From the NCBI GenBank assembly GCA_003671275.1, contig QWPB01000180.1, positions 1-64,000 of the forward strand: 64,000 nt of DNA. Direction: 5' to 3'. The stretch's first letter is position 1; each line of letters begins with the position of its first letter. This document shows, piece after piece, positions 35,495-45,014 of this stretch. A model generated the notes under the pieces. That model saw only the letters and a list, made by a program, of their open reading frames with translations. It had not been told where the DNA came from and made no database searches. This DNA comes from Planctomycetota bacterium (GTDB lineage Bacteria; Planctomycetota; Planctomycetia; Planctomycetales; Planctomycetaceae). The position numbers were made by a program, and so were the translations under genes.

Positions 35495-37354
35495 TTATTC
35501 GACCTGGACCAGAGGATGATATTCTCCACCGGCCACACGAGCCACGACCGTTTCATGATGCGAATGCAGGCCAAAGGCTGTCCGGGCCGAATCGCCCTTA
35601 CCGGCCTGGTGCAGCACCATCCAGATCATTTCACCCATCCGCCAGCGTGCGGCACAGGCTTCGTGCGGGAGCATCCGTTGCCGATCCTCGCAGACCGTCA
35701 GCGGAGCCCAGGTGACCGGAGCCGTCCGGCGATCCGGAGCCCAGTCCAGCACGATCCCCGTATACAACCCGGTTTGGCTGACTTGCCCCCCAAAGGACAG
35801 TTGTTGATTCACGACCGCCACCTGACGATCGGTGCTGACCACCTTGTTTTGGGCCGCAAAAATCGGCAGCACTCGGACCGTACATCCCGTTTGCTGTAAC
35901 TGCCATTCACGGCTCCGGCCATCCGCCAGGGCATTCCAGCCAGCAGTCAGTGGCAGGTGGCTGGACAGGGATATGTCGGTCTTGCCAGGGGCCCGGACTT
36001 CGTCGGCGATATAGACAAACTGGTCGACACGGGACAGCAGAATCTGACGGTAGAGGGTGACACCCTTGGCCGGTTCGGATCGGAGTTCACAAAAATCCGC
36101 ATCTCCATCGGAGAACCAGCAACTGCACGCCCAGTCTCCTCCCGTGATCGCCTTGCCAGCGATCGTCAATTCACTGGTCCAGTCACCACTGAGCAGCGCG
36201 TGGTCGCCCACGGCAGCATCCAGCTCCAGCATCCCTTGCGGATGGCGCACAATGACGTGGTCTCGCGAATCCCGCCAGTCGCCGAACAGACACGCATAGC
36301 GCGCTGTATCCGACTGGTGCGATCGCAATTGCCGGGTCTTGAGAGACGGGCGGTCTTCCTTTTTCGCCTGAGCCTTGCGGGCAGCTTTGGTCCCGGCCTT
36401 GGTGACCTTGCGTGGGCGGGACAGTGCGGCATTGCGCCAATGCTTCAGCAACCGTGCAGTGGCTTCATCGTCCTGCACGCCGAACCACTCGGCAACACTT
36501 TCCAGCCAGGTCACCGCTTCATGCGGCGTTCGCGAGGGCACCCAGCGGGCTTCATGAGGAAACAACGTGATGGCATCAATGGCCAACGTCCGCAGCGATC
36601 GGCGAACCGCCTTGTCAAACAGCTTGAGTTCAGCCCGATCGGCAATCGTGCTCAATCGACCGAGCGTCGCCAGCAACGGCCCCAGGACCGCATGCAGCGA
36701 AGATTGCGGGTGGCCTTCCGAATCGGTGTATCGTTCCAACATTTCACGAACGGCCTCTCGCACCGCGAATGCATCCGTCGATCGGACCCGCTTGGGTGAG
36801 GTGACCAGCATGCGCAGGAGTTGACCTTCCATCCGCAGCAGCACCGCAGCGGGGGACCTCTCCGCAGTCCGGGTGGAACCCGTGTCGGTCCGTTCGTGGA
36901 TCAGACGCCACAGCCGAACGACCGTCGCGTCGCTCAATTCGCGATGCCGCTCCAGCAGCAAGGTCGAAATCAGGCACTGCTCCAGCGGTCGCAACTGCCC
37001 CGCTGCAGGCAGCCGCTCCAGCCAGGCATCGACAATTCCTGAAAACAAATCGATCGCCGCCCGCCCTTTTCCCATGAGGGATTGACGAACTTCATCGATC
37101 AAATCGATCGAAAGAGAATCCTGGTGGGCATCCCCCGACCAGCGGAGAGCGGTCAGTAACCCCCGCTGTGAGGCAGGAATTGAAAATGCAGCCAGACGAT
37201 CTCGCAGCCAGACAGCCGTTTTCTTGATGTGGCCCGCCGCCAGCACCGATCGGGAAGCCGCCGAGTAACGCAGATCTGCCGCCAGGGAAGGCAACCATGC
37301 GGCATCGGACAACACCGTGGAGGCGGTATGAATCGGTGGTGGGGAAACGCTCAT
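35495..37354 (-). CDS. Uncharacterised large protein, possible heparinase-like C-terminus
   Basis: 619 residues from the ATG at 37354 (MSVSPPPIHTAST); no signal peptide. Residues 1-320 are mostly helical. A basic Lys/Arg/Ala-rich linker lies near 325-355 (RKVTKAGTKAARKAQAKK). The remaining 260 residues are rich in beta strands, with HPQGMLELDAAVGDHALLSG, CWFSDGDADFCELRSE and LSSHLPLTAGWNALADG. This vaguely recalls the beta-sandwich of heparinase II/III-like proteins, but no catalytic motif is recognisable, so no function is claimed. It follows the PfkB gene on the same strand, with 53 bases between. Confidence 0.6.
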   Translation of the reverse strand: MSVSPPPIHTASTVLSDAAWLPSLAADLRYSAASRSVLAAGHIKKTAVWLRDRLAAFSIPASQRGLLTALRWSGDAHQDSLSIDLIDEVRQSLMGKGRAAIDLFSGIVDAWLERLPAAGQLRPLEQCLISTLLLERHRELSDATVVRLWRLIHERTDTGSTRTAERSPAAVLLRMEGQLLRMLVTSPKRVRSTDAFAVREAVREMLERYTDSEGHPQSSLHAVLGPLLATLGRLSTIADRAELKLFDKAVRRSLRTLAIDAITLFPHEARWVPSRTPHEAVTWLESVAEWFGVQDDEATARLLKHWRNAALSRPRKVTKAGTKAARKAQAKKEDRPSLKTRQLRSHQSDTARYACLFGDWRDSRDHVIVRHPQGMLELDAAVGDHALLSGDWTSELTIAGKAITGGDWACSCWFSDGDADFCELRSEPAKGVTLYRQILLSRVDQFVYIADEVRAPGKTDISLSSHLPLTAGWNALADGRSREWQLQQTGCTVRVLPIFAAQNKVVSTDRQVAVVNQQLSFGGQVSQTGLYTGIVLDWAPDRRTAPVTWAPLTVCEDRQRMLPHEACAARWRMGEMIWMVLHQAGKGDSARTAFGLHSHHETVVARVAGGEYHPLVQVE

Positions 37355-37639
37355 CGTGCAAATTCCGACCGTCAGCCCACGCCACGGTTCGACCATACAG
37401 GTGTGATGCTCCGAGCTGCGACGAACTGGCGCTTCCGTGGCTGACGGGGTGACTGCACACCCGCCCAGCGTCGCAGAGACAGCGTATCCGGCGGGATGTC
37501 TGCTGCCAAGGAGGCCATCCGCTCAACATTCACGAAACCGGCCAGCGGCTTGAGTTCGTCGCGAACAGGACATAACGTCTCGGGAACGGAACAGTGGCAA
37601 TTGAAATGTGCCCCCCGATCCCGCTCGATGAGGCGTTCC

Positions 37640-40600
37640 ATGACTCGCAACTGGTTGCTTGGATTTGCAGCTGTCACAGCCCTGGGTTCCGCCGTCTCGG
37701 CGCAGGACCAGCCGCAGTCGCTGGACCCGCGATTGCAGATCAAGCTGTTTGCCGAGAACCCGTTGATCGTGACCCCGACTGGGATTGATGTCGACGAGAC
37801 CGGGCGTGTCTGGGCCATCGAGAGCAATACGCACTTCCCGCCTGAGGGGTATAAGGGTCACCCGACCGATCGTGTGCTGGTCTTTACGGACAAAGACGGG
37901 GATGGCAAGGCCGAGGAATCGGTGGTTTTTGCGGAAGGAGTGCGGCATGCGATGAGCATCGCCGTACGACCGGCGTGGATTGAGCCGATTGAGCTGAATG
38001 AATCTTCCTCCCCTCTACCCCCGGGAGAGGGGCCGGGGGTGAGGGTTTCGCCGACACAGATTTTCCTCGCTACCCGCCGTGATCTCCAACTCGTCGAAGA
38101 CACCGATCACGATGGTAAGGCCGACCGAAAAACGGTCCTGCTTCAACTCGACACCAAGGGAGACTACCCGCACAACGGTCTCGCGGGGATGGCGTTTGAT
38201 TCGCTCGACAACGTGTATATCGGGTTCGGCGAGAATCTCGGCGAGACTTACACGCTCAAGGGGCGTGATGGCATCACGCTCTCCGGCGGAGCCGAAGGTG
38301 GGAACGTCTATCGATTCCGCCCCGATGGGACGAAGCTCGAACTCTGGTCGACCGGATTCTGGAACCCGCATGCCTCGTGTGTCGATGCTCTGGGGCATCT
38401 GTTCACCGTCGACAACGATCCCGACAGCCGCCCGCCGTGCCGGTTGATGCACTCGGTCCGCGGCTCCGATTTCGGTTACCGCTTCCGCAATGGTCGCAAG
38501 GGACTGCACCCGTTTACCGCCTGGAACGGCGAAGTCCCCGGCACGCTGCCGATGCTAGCCGGGACGGGCGAGGCTCCCAGCGGGCTGCTGGCCTACGAGA
38601 GTGCCGGACTCCCTGCTGAGTACGTCGGCGATCTCCTCGGCGGTAGTTGGGGCGATCACCGCATCGACCGGTTCCGCCTCAAGCAGAAGGGGGCCAGCTA
38701 CGAATCGGTCGCCGAGCCGATCATCGTCGGCAACGAAGAGTTTCGTCCCGTGGGACTGGCGACCGCTCCCGACGGCTCGATCTATGTCACCGACTGGGTA
38801 AAACGGGAGTACAAGGTTCATGGCTTCGGGCGGATCTGGCGAATCTCCAACATTGATGCCAAGGCGCACCAGCCGCTGGACCTCGCCCCGATTCGGACCC
38901 AGAAAGACGAGAAAAAACTCCTCGCCCACATCAAGTCGCCCAAGATGGCCGAACGCCGCATCGCCGCTCGTCGGCTGGCGGACCTCAATATCCGCCCGCT
39001 GATTGGCCTAGCCCAGAAGGCCGACGCCTCGACCCGCGAAAAGTACGAAGGGGTCTCCGCCCTGATCCCACACAAGGGACTGGACCACGAACGCCAACTG
39101 CCGCAGTATGCCACCGTACAGGTCGCCCCGTTCGATGCGGTGCAGACGCTCTATCTGGAGGCGTACGACCAAGTCCCCTCGATCCCGAAGCTAATGGGGC
39201 TGCTTGAGAACCCGGCGGGGACCGACTCGCAGTACATTTTGGGCGCGATGCGAGCGCTCTCGCCGATGATCCGCACGCTGGGATCAAGTCAGCCCAAGGC
39301 CGCCGTCACGATCCTCAACAAGGTGGCTGGCAACAGCGACCCGTTCGTCTATGCCGAGCTGATCGGGCTGATTCGGGTCACGCTGAATGATCAGCAGATC
39401 CACAAGGCTCTGGCTTCGAAGGCGGCTCTGGAGCCGCGCTTGCGGAACGCGCTGGTCATCGCGGCGGCTCGTCCCGTAGGGCAGACAATCCTGTCTGCCC
39501 CATCGGCGAGCGGGGGCACCCTCACCCCCAGCCCCTCTCCCGAAGGGAGAGGGGAGCCGGAAGGTTTTACCCCCATCGCAGCGATCGGCCTGTCCGACCC
39601 GGACGCGGCAGTTCGCCGCTCGACTGTTCAGGGAATCGCCGAACTCAAACTCACCGCCCTGAAGCCCGAGGTCGAGAAGGTCTTGACCGCCGAGCCGATG
39701 ACCGAGGAACTGTTCCTCGCCACGCTGGCTGCGCTCGAGATGCTCGATGGCAAATCGCCCGTCGAGTTCGACAAGACCCCCGCTGCGAAGTACGTGATCC
39801 CGCTGCTGAAGACCAGCCTCGACAAGCCGGCCGTGGCGATTCAGGCGATCCGTCTGGCCCAGCCGAAGGACTCGCCCGAAGTCGCCCAGCTGCTGGCCGC
39901 CGTCGTCACGGGCCAGCATCCGCTCCCGATCCAGCAGGAAGCAATCCGCACGCTCGCAACCAACATGACTCCGGATAGCGTCAAGGTGCTGAAGACATTG
40001 GCTGAGAACGAAGCGGTGGACGAATCACTGAGACTGTGGGCGTTCCTGGGACTCTCCACCGAGCCCTCACTGGAAACCACCTGGTGGCTCGATCGCCTGC
40101 AGCCTACGGGTGGGATCGTTCGCAAATCGATCATGCTGTCGCTCCGTTCGCGGAAGAACGAGGCACCAGTTCAGCAGGTGTTTGCTGCCATTCCGCCGTC
40201 CGCACGGCCAGAGTCCAATGCCGGGTGGACGGAAGCCGCACAGCAAGCCGACCCCGCGGACCATGCGTCAGTGAACCGTGGCCAGCTGCTCTTCTCCCAC
40301 CCCAGCGGCCCCGGCTGCATCAAGTGCCATCGCCTGGAAGGCCGCGGCGGGATGATCGGCCCGGACCTGTCGCGCGTCGGCTCGACCTTTACTCCGGAGA
40401 AACTCATCGAGTCGATCCTCGAACCGAGCAAAGAGGTCTCGCCGCAGTTCACGAGTTGGACGATGACCACTCCCGAAGGGGTCGTGCATACCGGCATGCT
40501 GGTCTTCGAGAACGAGGGAAAAACCATCCTCGGCAACGCCGAAGGGAATACCATCGAACTCAAGACCGCCGATGTGGAAACCCGCACCCCGCAGAAGACC

Positions 40601-40684
40601 TCGGTCATGCCGGAGAAGCTCGTCGAGCGAATGACGCAGCAGGAATGGATTGACCTGGTGGCATTCCTGCGGTCGCGCAAGTAA
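37640..40684 (+). CDS. PVC-type heme-binding CxxCH protein, second copy
   Basis: 1014 residues, signal peptide TRNWLLGFAAVTALGSAVSA. Same overall plan as the 27.4-kb protein: an N-terminal propeller-like region (LFAENPLIVTPTGIDVDETG, LVFTDKDGDGKAEESVVFAEG), Asp-rich turns (LVEDTDHDGKADRKTVLLQL), HEAT-like repeats, and a C-terminal cytochrome c with CIKCH at 893-897 followed by MIGPDLSRVGS. Two palindromic repeats are translated inside it: near residues 124-136 and near 613-639 (PSASGGTLTPSPSPEGRGE), neither matching the paralog. ATG at 37640 preferred; 37628 is possible. The DUF1501 gene follows after about 100 bases, a common pairing. Confidence 0.9.
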   Translation: MTRNWLLGFAAVTALGSAVSAQDQPQSLDPRLQIKLFAENPLIVTPTGIDVDETGRVWAIESNTHFPPEGYKGHPTDRVLVFTDKDGDGKAEESVVFAEGVRHAMSIAVRPAWIEPIELNESSSPLPPGEGPGVRVSPTQIFLATRRDLQLVEDTDHDGKADRKTVLLQLDTKGDYPHNGLAGMAFDSLDNVYIGFGENLGETYTLKGRDGITLSGGAEGGNVYRFRPDGTKLELWSTGFWNPHASCVDALGHLFTVDNDPDSRPPCRLMHSVRGSDFGYRFRNGRKGLHPFTAWNGEVPGTLPMLAGTGEAPSGLLAYESAGLPAEYVGDLLGGSWGDHRIDRFRLKQKGASYESVAEPIIVGNEEFRPVGLATAPDGSIYVTDWVKREYKVHGFGRIWRISNIDAKAHQPLDLAPIRTQKDEKKLLAHIKSPKMAERRIAARRLADLNIRPLIGLAQKADASTREKYEGVSALIPHKGLDHERQLPQYATVQVAPFDAVQTLYLEAYDQVPSIPKLMGLLENPAGTDSQYILGAMRALSPMIRTLGSSQPKAAVTILNKVAGNSDPFVYAELIGLIRVTLNDQQIHKALASKAALEPRLRNALVIAAARPVGQTILSAPSASGGTLTPSPSPEGRGEPEGFTPIAAIGLSDPDAAVRRSTVQGIAELKLTALKPEVEKVLTAEPMTEELFLATLAALEMLDGKSPVEFDKTPAAKYVIPLLKTSLDKPAVAIQAIRLAQPKDSPEVAQLLAAVVTGQHPLPIQQEAIRTLATNMTPDSVKVLKTLAENEAVDESLRLWAFLGLSTEPSLETTWWLDRLQPTGGIVRKSIMLSLRSRKNEAPVQQVFAAIPPSARPESNAGWTEAAQQADPADHASVNRGQLLFSHPSGPGCIKCHRLEGRGGMIGPDLSRVGSTFTPEKLIESILEPSKEVSPQFTSWTMTTPEGVVHTGMLVFENEGKTILGNAEGNTIELKTADVETRTPQKTSVMPEKLVERMTQQEWIDLVAFLRSRK
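38010..38045. repeat. Intragenic CCCTCTCC/GGAGAGGG-type palindrome, copy 1
   Basis: CCCCTCT (38010-38016) and AGAGGGG (38026-38032) with CCC/GGG inside form a hairpin, followed by GCCGGGGGTGAGGG. It is in frame within the cytochrome gene and adds Pro/Gly-rich residues (SSPLPPGEGPGVRVS). It resembles the second copy at 39519-39554 read on the opposite strand. Confidence 0.7.
39479..39554. repeat. Composite intragenic repeat: GCAGACA palindrome plus CCCTCTCCC palindrome
   Basis: GGGCAGACA (39479-39487) and TGTCTGCCC (39492-39500) form a 9-bp stem with loop ATCC. CCCCTCTCCC (39532-39541) and GGGAGAGGGG (39545-39554) form a 10-bp stem with loop GAA. Both are in frame within the second PVC cytochrome gene and preserve the reading frame, adding a Pro/Gly/Ser-rich stretch. 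Confidence 0.8.
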
Positions 40685-40788
40685 GGCCGACAAGAATGTC
40701 TGCCCCGCCGATGGTTTTGGGGATTTCCCTTGCCCGAGGAGTATGGCATACTGAAGGGACACTCATTCCCTCTGTCCGGGCAGATACC

Positions 40789-42219
40789 ATGTGGCCCCTC
40801 GTTGATTCGGTCTCCTCGCGTCGCCAAGCTCTCCTCCATGGGGGGGCTGGCTTTGGGGCTGTGGCACTGGCGGGAATGTTTGGCAACCGTTTGCTTCCTG
40901 CGGCGGATGGCTCCCCGTTTGAGGCTCGCCAGCCGCAGTTGCCCGCGCGGGCCAAGAGTGTCATCTTCCTGTTCATGGAAGGCGGCCCAAGCCAGATTGA
41001 CACATTCGACCCCAAGCCGAAGCTGAACGAACTCGCGGGGCAGCCGCTGCCTCCGGGCTATAAACGGGTCATCACCGCCATGGGTGAGATTAATTCGCCG
41101 CTGCTGGGATCGAAGCGAACGTGGAAGCAGCACGGTGAGGCGGGCACCTGGGTCAGTGACTGGCTGCCGCACACAGCCGAGTGCGTCGACGATCTGGCGG
41201 TGATCCGATCCTGCTGGACGAATGGAATCAACCACTCGGGTGGCGTCTGCCAGATGAATACCGGGACGCCCATCGGCGGACGCCCCAGCCTGGGTTCGTG
41301 GGTAACGTATGGACTGGGAACTGAGAACCAGAATCTGCCGTCGTTTGTCGTCCTGACCGACTCGAACACCCCGACCGTCAACGGCCCACGGAACTGGAGC
41401 GCGGGTTTCATGCCAGCGGTCTATCAGGGAACGAAGCTGGAGTTTGGGGAAGAACCGATCCGCTTTCTGCAAACCCCCAAGGGAATCTCCGAGGCGACTC
41501 AGCGAGCCAAACTCGATTTGCTGAACCAGATGAATCGCGAACACGCCCTGTCCCGCGAGTTCCAGACCGAGCTGGATGCCCGGATCGGATCGTATGAACT
41601 GGCCTTTCGAATGCAGGCCCACGCCCCGGGTGTCGTCAATCTCGCGGAAGAGACCGCCGAAACACAGCAGCTGTACGGATTGAACAACAAGACATCCGAG
41701 ACGTTCGGGCGGATGTGTCTGTTGTCGAGGCGGCTGGTTGAGCGGGGGGTGCGGTTTGTTCAGTTGTATCACGGAGCGGGCAGCAAATGGGATGCACATG
41801 CCGGAATTGAGAAGAACCACTCGGAACGATTCGCTGAGTCGGACAAATGCGTGGCGGGGCTGCTCAAGGATTTGAAACGGCGCGGCCTACTCGACAGTAC
41901 CCTGGTGATCTGGGGGGGTGAATTTGGACGAACCCCGATGAGCGAAAAGGGGGACGGCCGCGATCATAATCCGACCGGATTCACGATGTGGATGGCAGGC
42001 GGCGGCGTGAAAGGCGGCCAGACGATCGGTTCGACCGACGACCTGGGATTCCATGCCGTCGAGAACCGACTGCATGTCCACGACCTGCATGCGACCGTGC
42101 TGTACCTCATGGGGCTGGACAATATGCAGCTGACCTACATGCACAAAGGTCGCCCGGAACGTCCTACGCAGAACGAGGGAGCCGCCTACAAGCTGATTAC
42201 GGGACGAGATTTGGGATAG
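40789..42219 (+). CDS. DUF1501 protein with Tat signal
   Basis: 476 residues. The N-terminus has a twin-arginine signal (SRRQALLHGGAGFGAVALAG), so it is exported folded, probably as an anchored or periplasmic protein. The core is the alkaline-phosphatase/sulfatase-like DUF1501 fold: FLFMEGGPSQIDTFDPKP, VIRSCWTNGINHSGGVCQM, WDAHAGIEKNH, VIWGGEFGRTP and DGRDHNPTGFTMWMAGGG, with His/Asp positions that would bind metals. Substrate and reaction are unknown. The ATG at 40789 is chosen because the Tat motif begins within 10 residues; the open frame extends to 40696. It follows the CxxCH protein gene in the same direction. Confidence 0.9.
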   Translation: MWPLVDSVSSRRQALLHGGAGFGAVALAGMFGNRLLPAADGSPFEARQPQLPARAKSVIFLFMEGGPSQIDTFDPKPKLNELAGQPLPPGYKRVITAMGEINSPLLGSKRTWKQHGEAGTWVSDWLPHTAECVDDLAVIRSCWTNGINHSGGVCQMNTGTPIGGRPSLGSWVTYGLGTENQNLPSFVVLTDSNTPTVNGPRNWSAGFMPAVYQGTKLEFGEEPIRFLQTPKGISEATQRAKLDLLNQMNREHALSREFQTELDARIGSYELAFRMQAHAPGVVNLAEETAETQQLYGLNNKTSETFGRMCLLSRRLVERGVRFVQLYHGAGSKWDAHAGIEKNHSERFAESDKCVAGLLKDLKRRGLLDSTLVIWGGEFGRTPMSEKGDGRDHNPTGFTMWMAGGGVKGGQTIGSTDDLGFHAVENRLHVHDLHATVLYLMGLDNMQLTYMHKGRPERPTQNEGAAYKLITGRDLG

Positions 42220-42247
42220 GCTGACGAGCGATCCCAGCCGAGCCAAC

Positions 42248-42317
42248 GGGGCTCCTACTCAGAATGGAGCCCCGCAGAAGATGGAGCCCCGCAGAAGGCA
42301 GACAGCAATGCCTGCCC
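42248..42317. repeat. Terminator-like hairpin, tandem repeat and degraded palindrome
   Basis: GGGGCTCC (42248-42255) and GGAGCCCC (42266-42273) form an 8-bp stem 29 bases past the DUF1501 stop. ATGGAGCCCCGCAGAAG is tandemly duplicated (42264-42280 and 42281-42297). A degraded member of the GCAGACA palindrome family follows (GGCAGACAGCAATGCCTGCC, near 42297-42316). Confidence 0.6.
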
Positions 42318-42410
42318 CACTGGCTGTGGCCCGCCTGTGACTCTAAACAGCCTGTTGAAGAACGCCGTGGGCCGGTGGAGTCACGGGAAGCCAGGACTGA
42401 AACACGGAAA

Positions 42411-43136
42411 TTAGCGTGTCGCCAACTGCGCATCCGGTGTTGCGGGACCGGAAACCGGGCGATCGGTACGGACCACGCGTCCGGTCAGGCGGACGGCACT
42501 GGGGGCCGATCGGCGGGAAGCCGGAGTGTACCGCAGCGCCACGGAGTCGCCCTGCATCGGAGTGGCTGGCGAGGTGGTTTCGCGGGTGCCTTCCAGCCCT
42601 TCGGGATTTTCTTCGACGGGAGCGTTCATATTCTCATCCGGAGTCCCCGGAATCGAACGCCGGGGCACCGGAGCCCGTTCCGTACCCGGCAGACGTTCAG
42701 GAGCAGCCGTTGGGCTTTCTTCACCGGGAGAACGGGGGACGAAACTATCCGTGGGGGCAGTCTTCTCACCTTCCACAGGCGTCGGTTCCGGAGAGTTGAT
42801 CGCGGGTTTGGCCGACTCGATCGATGTCGCCGCACAGCTGTCTGCACACGGAGTGCAGCAGCAGCTGTCGACGAAGTAGCTGCCGCTCCAGCCGTAGTCG
42901 CTGCCATAATTGGTGGTATATGCGGGAGCCGCATAGACCGGGGCGGAATAGGCGTACCCGCCGTATCCCATGTACGGGCTGGCGCCCCATCCATAGCCGC
43001 CTCCAACCCGGCCATAGCCAAAGATGGCATCGTAGACCCTGGGAATAATTCCGGCATTCGCTCGGTGAGCGGTCCCCAGGCTGGGAACCACCAAACTGGC
43101 GATGAGGCAGAACGATTTGAGGCTGACCAGACGCAT
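42411..43136 (-). CDS. Secreted Gly/Tyr-rich protein with Pro/Glu/Thr-rich tail
   Basis: 241 residues from the ATG at 43136. A signal peptide (MRLVSLKSFCLIASLVVPSL) is followed by a Gly/Tyr/Ala-rich region (FGYGRVGGGYGWGASPYMGY), a Cys cluster (DSCCCTPCADSCAAT) near residue 95, and a long Pro/Glu/Thr-rich disordered tail. No family recognised. The composition resembles secreted structural or cell-envelope proteins seen in planctomycetes; the Cys cluster could form disulfides or bind metal. An ATG at 43157 adds 7 residues. Confidence 0.65.
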   Translation of the reverse strand: MRLVSLKSFCLIASLVVPSLGTAHRANAGIIPRVYDAIFGYGRVGGGYGWGASPYMGYGGYAYSAPVYAAPAYTTNYGSDYGWSGSYFVDSCCCTPCADSCAATSIESAKPAINSPEPTPVEGEKTAPTDSFVPRSPGEESPTAAPERLPGTERAPVPRRSIPGTPDENMNAPVEENPEGLEGTRETTSPATPMQGDSVALRYTPASRRSAPSAVRLTGRVVRTDRPVSGPATPDAQLATR

Positions 43137-43244
43137 AGCACGATCCTCGACTCGCAAGAAATCGGTTGACCGACGTTCGGCCTGCCGACAATCCCGCGTT
43201 CTGTACTTTCTACAATCACAACTAACCGGGGGGAAGGACCGTTG

Positions 43245-43697
43245 TCAATGGTCTTCGCGGATTGTGCCGATCTGGCAGTCTGAGCAAACTATCCAGGGAC
43301 GGATTGTATCGAGTGTAGCGGTTCCAATGCCGGGGACGCTGGTCAGGTCTTCGATCGATAAAAACGGGCCATGCTGTTCGCGATGAGCCACAATCCGTCT
43401 CGCCAGAATCTCTCCGATCCCTTCGAGTTGCATCCACTCGACCCAGTTCGCCTGATTCAGCTCAACCCGGTAGGCATACCGGTTTTCGGGGAGCCGTTCG
43501 ATCTCCACCAGCGGCGTCTCTCGCCAATGCCAGCGAGCCCAATTCAGTCCCAGCAGCACCAGCACGAATGTGCTCAGCCCCAGCAAGACGCGCTGATCTC
43601 GGTCGCTCCAGTCGAACCACGGTAGCCGGGATGAATCCAGAGCGGAGGGTGAGGGGACCGGTGAACCGGCGGGTGTATCCGGAATGGGCTGGGTCAT
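43245..43697 (-). CDS. ComEA-like helix-hairpin-helix membrane protein
   Basis: 150 residues from the ATG at 43697 (MTQPIPDTPAG). A membrane helix (VLLGLSTFVLVLLGLNWARW) near 38-57 precedes the helix-hairpin-helix region: VELNQANWVEWMQLEGIGEI and IEDLTSVPGIGTATLDTIRPW, two GIG-type hairpins typical of ComEA, which binds DNA outside the membrane during uptake. No other competence gene is in view, so uptake is not established. It lies 34 bases downstream of the queA stop; an in-frame TTG at 43742 would overlap queA. Confidence 0.82.
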   Translation of the reverse strand: MTQPIPDTPAGSPVPSPSALDSSRLPWFDWSDRDQRVLLGLSTFVLVLLGLNWARWHWRETPLVEIERLPENRYAYRVELNQANWVEWMQLEGIGEILARRIVAHREQHGPFLSIEDLTSVPGIGTATLDTIRPWIVCSDCQIGTIREDH

Positions 43698-43731
43698 GTT
43701 GTCCCTGACGACTTCGGTTCCGAGTGACAGC

Positions 43732-44856
43732 TTATCGCACAATCAGCATCGCATCCCCATAGCTGAAGAACCGATACTGCCGAGCAATGGCTTCCCGATA
43801 CGCGCGGAGCATCAGATCCCTTCCGGCGAGCGTACTGACCAGCACCAGCAGTGTCGACTTCGGCAAGTGGAAGTTTGTGATGAGTCCATCGATCACCCGA
43901 AACTCATACGGCGGACGAATAAACAGATTCGTCTCCCCGGACCAGGGACGCAGCGGACCCGTCGCAGCAATGGACTCCAGAGTACGAGCGGAGGTGGTCC
44001 CCACGGCGATCACTCGTCCGCCACGGGCTCGTGTGCGCTCGATGGCCGCGACGGTAACTGCCGGAAGTTCGCACCATTCGGAATGCATCACATGGTCCGC
44101 CAGTCGCTCAACAGCCACCGGTCGAAAGGTTCCGATCCCGACATGCAGCGTCAGCGTCGCCGTCTCCACACCCAGGGCACGACAGGCGGCAAATACCTCG
44201 GGGGTAAAGTGCAGTCCCGCTGTGGGGGCTGCGATGGCTCCGGGGGTCCGGGCGTACATGGTCTGGTACCGCTCGGTATCGAGATCTGCGCGGACTTCCC
44301 GCTCAATATAGGGGGGCAGCGGAAGCTTACCGTATTGTTCAAGCAGCTGTTGAGCCCGCTGGAACGGATCGGAGACCTCAGGATCGCCTTCGGGGGTCGC
44401 CAGCCATTCTCCCTCGGCGGCCCGGCTTTGCAGCTTCAGTCGGAGCGGATGAGCGACCGCTGATCCCTGCGGTGGGGGGATGTGCAGTTCCTCGCCGACC
44501 TGCAGCTTGCCGCGAGTTTGTCCGATCAACCGCCAGTCACCTCGGGATTCAACACCCAGGAACAACCCTTCCCATTTGCCCCCGGTGGCTCCCCGGACAC
44601 CCCGCAGGCGGGCGGGCAAGACACGGGTTTCGTTGAGCACCAGCAGATCACCCGCGCGTAACCATTGCGGGAGGTCGGCGAACTGGCCGTGAGTCAGAGC
44701 CTGACCGAGCCGGTCGACCACCAGCAGTCGCGAGGCATCCCGCCGGTCTAGCGGAACCTCAGCAATCAGCTCTGGGGGAAGGGAGTAGTCATAACTTGAA
44801 AGTGCCGACAGATCGGCGGGCTGACAGGCGTTCTCGGGGGCTGGGGGCAGGTTCAT
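43732..44856 (-). CDS. queA: S-adenosylmethionine:tRNA ribosyltransferase-isomerase (QueA)
   Basis: Transfers and isomerises the ribosyl moiety of SAM onto preQ1 in tRNA to make epoxyqueuosine. 374 residues, slightly longer than the roughly 350 of E. coli. Family motifs are clear: YDYSLPPELIAEVPLDRRDASRLL (start), DLLVLNETRVLPARL, KLPLPPYI, QTMYARTPGAIAAPTAGLHF (diagnostic), HVGIGTFRPV, HSEWCELP and TNFHLPKSTLLVLVS. The ATG at 44856 is preferred over 44913. It is upstream of the ComEA-like gene on the same strand and divergent from pdxJ. Confidence 0.96.
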   Translation of the reverse strand: MNLPPAPENACQPADLSALSSYDYSLPPELIAEVPLDRRDASRLLVVDRLGQALTHGQFADLPQWLRAGDLLVLNETRVLPARLRGVRGATGGKWEGLFLGVESRGDWRLIGQTRGKLQVGEELHIPPPQGSAVAHPLRLKLQSRAAEGEWLATPEGDPEVSDPFQRAQQLLEQYGKLPLPPYIEREVRADLDTERYQTMYARTPGAIAAPTAGLHFTPEVFAACRALGVETATLTLHVGIGTFRPVAVERLADHVMHSEWCELPAVTVAAIERTRARGGRVIAVGTTSARTLESIAATGPLRPWSGETNLFIRPPYEFRVIDGLITNFHLPKSTLLVLVSTLAGRDLMLRAYREAIARQYRFFSYGDAMLIVR

Positions 44857-45014
44857 GCGGGAAGGATGAGGTCTGGAAGAGCGGGACACAACCGAAACCA
44901 GGGTTGAATGCAAGGCTGATCTCGCAAGCAGGGGTCGGCAAATCGGTGATCGTGGACTCCCTTCCTGCAGCGGTCCATCGTTACCATGCGGTGGGCTACT
45001 CAGTGATGGAATAC

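Noticed and set aside
35957-36799. 280-codon plus-strand frame opposite the 619-residue unknown protein
   Set aside because: Antisense frame, Arg/Gln-rich, with no domain; the minus-strand frame has normal protein composition throughout.
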